DNA from: a virus
IMG/VR virus record: IMGVR_UViG_3300034198_006791
Span: 1 to 25,125 of that record
Strand: one strand, 5' to 3'
DNA: 25,125 nucleotides
Below the pieces are notes generated by a model that was not told the origin of the DNA, did no database searches, and worked only from the letters and a program-made list of their open reading frames with translations. Of the stretch, positions 23,002-25,125 are shown one piece after another (position 1 is the stretch's first letter; each line of letters opens with the position of its first letter). A program made the translations under genes and the position numbers.

Positions 23002-23621
23002 CAGTACCTACGGGTAGCATTAAATGGGATATATGACTGATAGATAGTTCCATTAGGAGTACCCATGTATGAGTAGTCACCTTGATTGCATTCAAACTCA
23101 ACACAGGATGCCCTTAGGTAGCTCTCTTGACTTGCAAGTAGGGCAACCAACTCTCGATTGGTAACCAGTTGCGTAGCAGCCCTTGCAGATGCTCTAGAGA
23201 TAATGTATCGCTTAAAGACAACGGGGATGTCCTCCCACTCAACGGCTTGAAGGTAGGTCACAGTAACCGGGTCATCAAACTGATCAGTCTGGTTATATTT
23301 GTCATATAGCTTCTTACCAGTAACAATAAAGTCCGTTGTTCTATCGTAACTGTTGGTGGAGCTATCAATTTTTAAAATGTTGTCTGGAACCCAAACATAC
23401 TTATCATCATCAGGGGTAAGCTCAACATCATAGAATGTGTTAAAACTCCACCCTTCAGAAAGAACATCAAGGATCGTATCTTGAAAGATACGGTAGACAA
23501 AAGAGATCTCCGGGTTTTCAAACTGAAGATCTGTAATAGGAGCTTGTCCAATGCTCCCCAGAATCGAATTTACTGCGGATAGTTCGGTATCGAGTTGTAA
23601 GACGTAGGAAGTAGTAGACAT
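23001..23621 (-). CDS. Tail tubular protein A (gp11-like adaptor)
   Basis: 206 residues against 196 in T7 gp11. The diagnostic N-terminus ELSAVNSILGSIGQAPITDL (14-33) matches T7 gp11, followed by a helix (YRIFQDTILDVLSEGWSFNT) and beta strands (VELTPDDDKYVWVPD). The C-terminal helices (ISRASARAATQLVTNRELVALLASQESYL) match the family. It forms the ring between the portal and the nozzle. It is the first gene after the 23633-23662 terminator and has no good Shine-Dalgarno, which may keep tail proteins below capsid level. Confidence 0.93.
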   Translation of the reverse strand: MSTTSYVLQLDTELSAVNSILGSIGQAPITDLQFENPEISFVYRIFQDTILDVLSEGWSFNTFYDVELTPDDDKYVWVPDNILKIDSSTNSYDRTTDFIVTGKKLYDKYNQTDQFDDPVTVTYLQAVEWEDIPVVFKRYIISRASARAATQLVTNRELVALLASQESYLRASCVEFECNQGDYSYMGTPNGTIYQSYIPFNATRRY

Positions 23622-23632
23622 GCTTATTTAAA

Positions 23633-23662
23633 GAAAAAAGGGGAACCTTTAATAGGCTCCCC
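23633..23662 (-). terminator. Intrinsic terminator between head and tail genes (T7 T-phi-like position)
   Basis: On the minus strand an 8-bp stem (23640-23647 with 23655-23662, one G-U pair) closes a 7-base loop and is followed by six T residues, then CTTT. It lies 14 bases past the stop of the 94-aa gene and just before gp11. This is where T7 has its late terminator, which lowers transcription of tail genes relative to capsid. Confidence 0.88.
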
Positions 23663-23675
23663 CGTTATTAAAGGA

Positions 23676-23960
23676 TCAGCTACGAGTGATAGCAGGGTAG
23701 TCAACCTCTTGTCCACCGTAACTCACACGAAGACCTTGAGTCTCGGAGTAAACAGTAGAGAAAGCGGATTGGTTACCAGTACCAAACGAACGCTGACTAC
23801 GAGAGGGGGACTTACGAACGGCAGTGCGATTCTGAACGTTCAGAGTACCGGCAGCACTGTAAGAAGCAGTACCAAGAGTACCAGTTGCAGTGCTAGGAAG
23901 ACCAGCAGCACGAACGCCAGAAACGCCACCAAGTCCAGTATTGGTTGCAGGGTTAGCCAT
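23676..23960 (-). CDS. Small Gly/Ser/Thr-rich head-region protein, unknown function
   Basis: 94 residues, low in complexity and rich in Gly, Ser, Thr and Ala. It opens MANPATNTGLGGVSGVRAAG, has a basic middle (NRTAVRKSPSRSQRSF) and ends SETQGLRVSYGGQEVDYP. No domain is recognised. Third-codon positions favour C and G, as in the neighbouring capsid gene, which suggests strong late expression. Its ATG lies 2 bases after the stop of the 199-aa gene, with GGAAG about nine bases upstream. A minor structural or head-completion role is inferred from position only. Confidence 0.62.
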   Translation of the reverse strand: MANPATNTGLGGVSGVRAAGLPSTATGTLGTASYSAAGTLNVQNRTAVRKSPSRSQRSFGTGNQSAFSTVYSETQGLRVSYGGQEVDYPAITRS

Positions 23961-23962
23961 GT

Positions 23963-24562
23963 TCAGAACTTCCGATATTCAACGTAAGAGCCAGCCTTGA
24001 GAGTAACGGTGCTGCTTGCAGCGTTGTAGTTGAAAACAAGGATACCGTTAGTCGTGCTGGAACCTTGGACGATCACACGGGACTGAGCATAAGCTTCAGT
24101 ACCAGCGGTACCAAGGGTAATAGAGGTGTTGGTGGGGGTAGTCAGCAGACCACCAGTACCACCAGTACCGGGAGAGGTAACACTCGAAGAGTTATCCCAA
24201 CGCTCTTGAGCTTGACGGAAGGTGTAGTTGTTAGTACCGGTGCTCAGCTCAGTGCGAACACGAGTCGCAGCAAGCCAATCAGCGGCGTTAACAAGAGCAA
24301 TCCGATAGTTCAGAACACCAGCAGCAGCACCATGGGTAAAGAGCAGATGGTAGTTCAGAAGCAGACGCTCACCTTTACCAACGGGAATAGCAAGTTCAGC
24401 AACGTTGGTATTGGCACCAGCCGTGGTGGTAACGTCACCAGTAGCAGTATTGAGGGCAGTAGCAGCGTTACAAATCAGGTCTGCCGAAACGATATTGGCC
24501 AGGTTAGCCATATCGGGAGCATACTGAACTACACCCGTCGTGGAGTTAAGAGTTACAGACAT
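23963..24562 (-). CDS. Probable virion surface/decoration protein, unknown family
   Basis: 199 residues, rich in Thr, Ala, Asn and Gly with short alternating hydrophobic strands (AELAIPVGKGERLLLNYHLLF, then VLNYRIALVNAADWLA). A Gly/Thr linker follows (about 127-146, SPGTGGTGGLLTTP) and a final GSYVEYRKF ends the protein. The beta-strand pattern and the end resemble jelly-roll decoration or head-fibre proteins, but no specific family is recognised. AGGA lies 9 bases before the ATG. The position right after the capsid gene and the C/G-ending codons suggest an abundant late virion protein, possibly sitting on the capsid. Confidence 0.65.
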   Translation of the reverse strand: MSVTLNSTTGVVQYAPDMANLANIVSADLICNAATALNTATGDVTTTAGANTNVAELAIPVGKGERLLLNYHLLFTHGAAAGVLNYRIALVNAADWLAATRVRTELSTGTNNYTFRQAQERWDNSSSVTSPGTGGTGGLLTTPTNTSITLGTAGTEAYAQSRVIVQGSSTTNGILVFNYNAASSTVTLKAGSYVEYRKF

Positions 24563-24586
24563 TTAGTGAATCCTATAAATGAATTA

Positions 24587-24814
24587 TCAGGTACCACCGG
24601 AGGCACCAGTAGTGCCGGAGATGGAGCTAGCAGCCGTTGCCTTCAGGGCTTCACCACCGGAAACCGTACGCCCATACTCCAAGGGAGTAGCGGGGTTCAA
24701 GGTAACGGACTTCACGGTTTTAGAAGAACCAAAGACTTTACCGTAAGGAGTGTTGGGAGCAGCAGCAGTACCGCCCACAGCAACAACACGGGACAATCCA
24801 GGTGCAATAGACAT
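24587..24814 (-). CDS. Small head-region protein, unknown function
   Basis: 75 residues: MSIAPGLSRVVAVGGTAAAP at the start, TVKSVTLNPATPLEYGRTVSGGEALKA in the middle and a Gly/Ser/Thr tail. It has no charged helix or membrane segment and is probably a small beta-rich or extended structural protein. It has a strong ribosome site and lies 17 bases after the capsid stop, so it should be made in large amounts. Interestingly, TLNPA also occurs in the capsid C-terminus, which may be chance or a trace of duplication. Confidence 0.6.
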   Translation of the reverse strand: MSIAPGLSRVVAVGGTAAAPNTPYGKVFGSSKTVKSVTLNPATPLEYGRTVSGGEALKATAASSISGTTGASGGT

Positions 24815-24822
24815 GACCTATT

Positions 24823-24829
24823 CCTCCTT
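24823..24829 (-). promoter_or_regulatory. Strong Shine-Dalgarno for the 75-aa gene
   Basis: AAGGAGG on the minus strand lies 8 bases before the ATG at 24812-24814. It is the best ribosome-binding site in the window; most other genes have weak or no such site. It supports high expression of the small protein downstream of the capsid gene. Confidence 0.85.
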
Positions 24830-24831
24830 GA

Positions 24832-25125
24832 TCAGCTACGAGCAGACTGCAGTTCGATGGCAGCAGCAGGATTCAGGGTGCCACAACCCATAGCCATGCG
24901 ACCAACGATCACATCGCCTTGGTAAAGGGTGCGGATGTCAGAACCAGTGGTTTGGACTTGAGGACCGATAGCTTCCACAACGCCAGCAGCATCCTTGTGA
25001 TAGATCAGGCCACAGTGGGTGCTGAAATCACCGGAATAGTCGTTGTTCTCACCGGACACGCCACTAACAGTACCAGCCAGGAAGGGCAGGTTGTTGGAAC
25101 GCTTAATCTGAATACCAGCGATCTC
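24832..25125 (-). CDS. Major capsid protein (gp10-like), C-terminal part
   Basis: Only the last 97 residues are present; the frame is open to the window edge at 25125. It begins EIAGIQIKRSNNLPF, continues through NNDYSGDFSTHCGLIYHKDAAGVVEAI and ends with a TGA at 24832-24834. IQIKRSNNLPF followed by a variable loop and G(L/M)xxHKDAVGxxE is characteristic of T7-like capsid proteins of the HK97 fold. A GTG at 25057-25059 could be read as a start but is internal. C- and G-ending codons predominate, typical of a very abundant protein. Confidence 0.93.
   Translation of the reverse strand, partial: EIAGIQIKRSNNLPFLAGTVSGVSGENNDYSGDFSTHCGLIYHKDAAGVVEAIGPQVQTTGSDIRTLYQGDVIVGRMAMGCGTLNPAAAIELQSARS

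Noticed and set aside
24065-24925. Long plus-strand open frame (286 codons) across the head genes
   Set aside because: It lies antisense to three genes with good starts and ribosome sites. Its product is Ser/Thr/Gly/Arg-rich low-complexity sequence, as expected from the complement of C/G-ending codons.
1-25125. CRISPR arrays, insertion sequences, integrase or attachment sites
   Set aside because: No regularly spaced repeats, transposase or integrase-like product, or duplicated att-like sequence was seen. The gene set is that of a lytic podovirus, although the rest of the genome is not visible.

Overview
The window is a stretch of a T7-like podovirus (Autographivirus-type) genome. Every gene I accept is read on the minus strand. 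Read from right to left it gives the T7 late-gene order: the 3' end of the major capsid gene (gp10), three small head-region genes, tail tube A (gp11), tail tube B/nozzle (gp12), a gp13-like protein, internal core proteins gp14, gp15 and gp16, and the tail fibre (gp17). A lysis and packaging block follows (C39-like peptidase, two small membrane proteins, small terminase, GH24 lysozyme), then two unknown genes and the large terminase (gp19). A cyanobacterial host, Synechococcus-like or freshwater, is inferred. The reasons are the general resemblance to cyanopodoviruses, thyX, and an N-terminal module in the leftmost gene that looks like the cyanobacterial AbrB-like (cyAbrB) domain. No host sequence is present to prove it.

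Layout. 24832-25125: capsid C-terminus. 23676-24814: three small, G+C-richer genes of unknown function, perhaps head decoration, closed by a strong hairpin terminator at 23633-23662. This is where T7 places its main terminator, between genes 10 and 11. 11063-23621: tail tube and ejection-core genes, mostly overlapping or a few bases apart. 9874-11034: fibre. 7295-9868: lysis and packaging-associated genes, ending at a terminator (7233-7259). 5524-7226: a two-gene unit of unknown function lying between two terminators. 3718-5454: large terminase.

Left of terL lie a 240-base hairpin-rich gap, a small gene with thyX and a 43-codon gene overlapping end to end, and then a gap of about 570 bases with hairpins and AT-rich promoter-like sequence. 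Beyond that is a run of tiny genes (51 aa, 77 aa, DUF3574-like, winged-helix-like, 75 aa), a tRNA-Leu, and an acidic cyAbrB/ArdA-like protein. A terL end, a structured non-coding gap and then small genes including a possible DNA-mimic antirestriction protein look like the right and left ends of a T7-type genome joined in a circular or permuted assembly. That is inference.

Most interesting points: the predicted cyAbrB-ArdA fusion; a gp15 that carries degenerate M23-like and RlpA-like wall modules while gp16 lacks T7's transglycosylase; a Calx-beta-like domain and coiled coils inserted in the nozzle protein; a C39-like protease in the lysis region; and a 466-residue protein with a histidine motif and a glycine-rich hydrophobic segment. 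All family calls are by eye; no database was searched.
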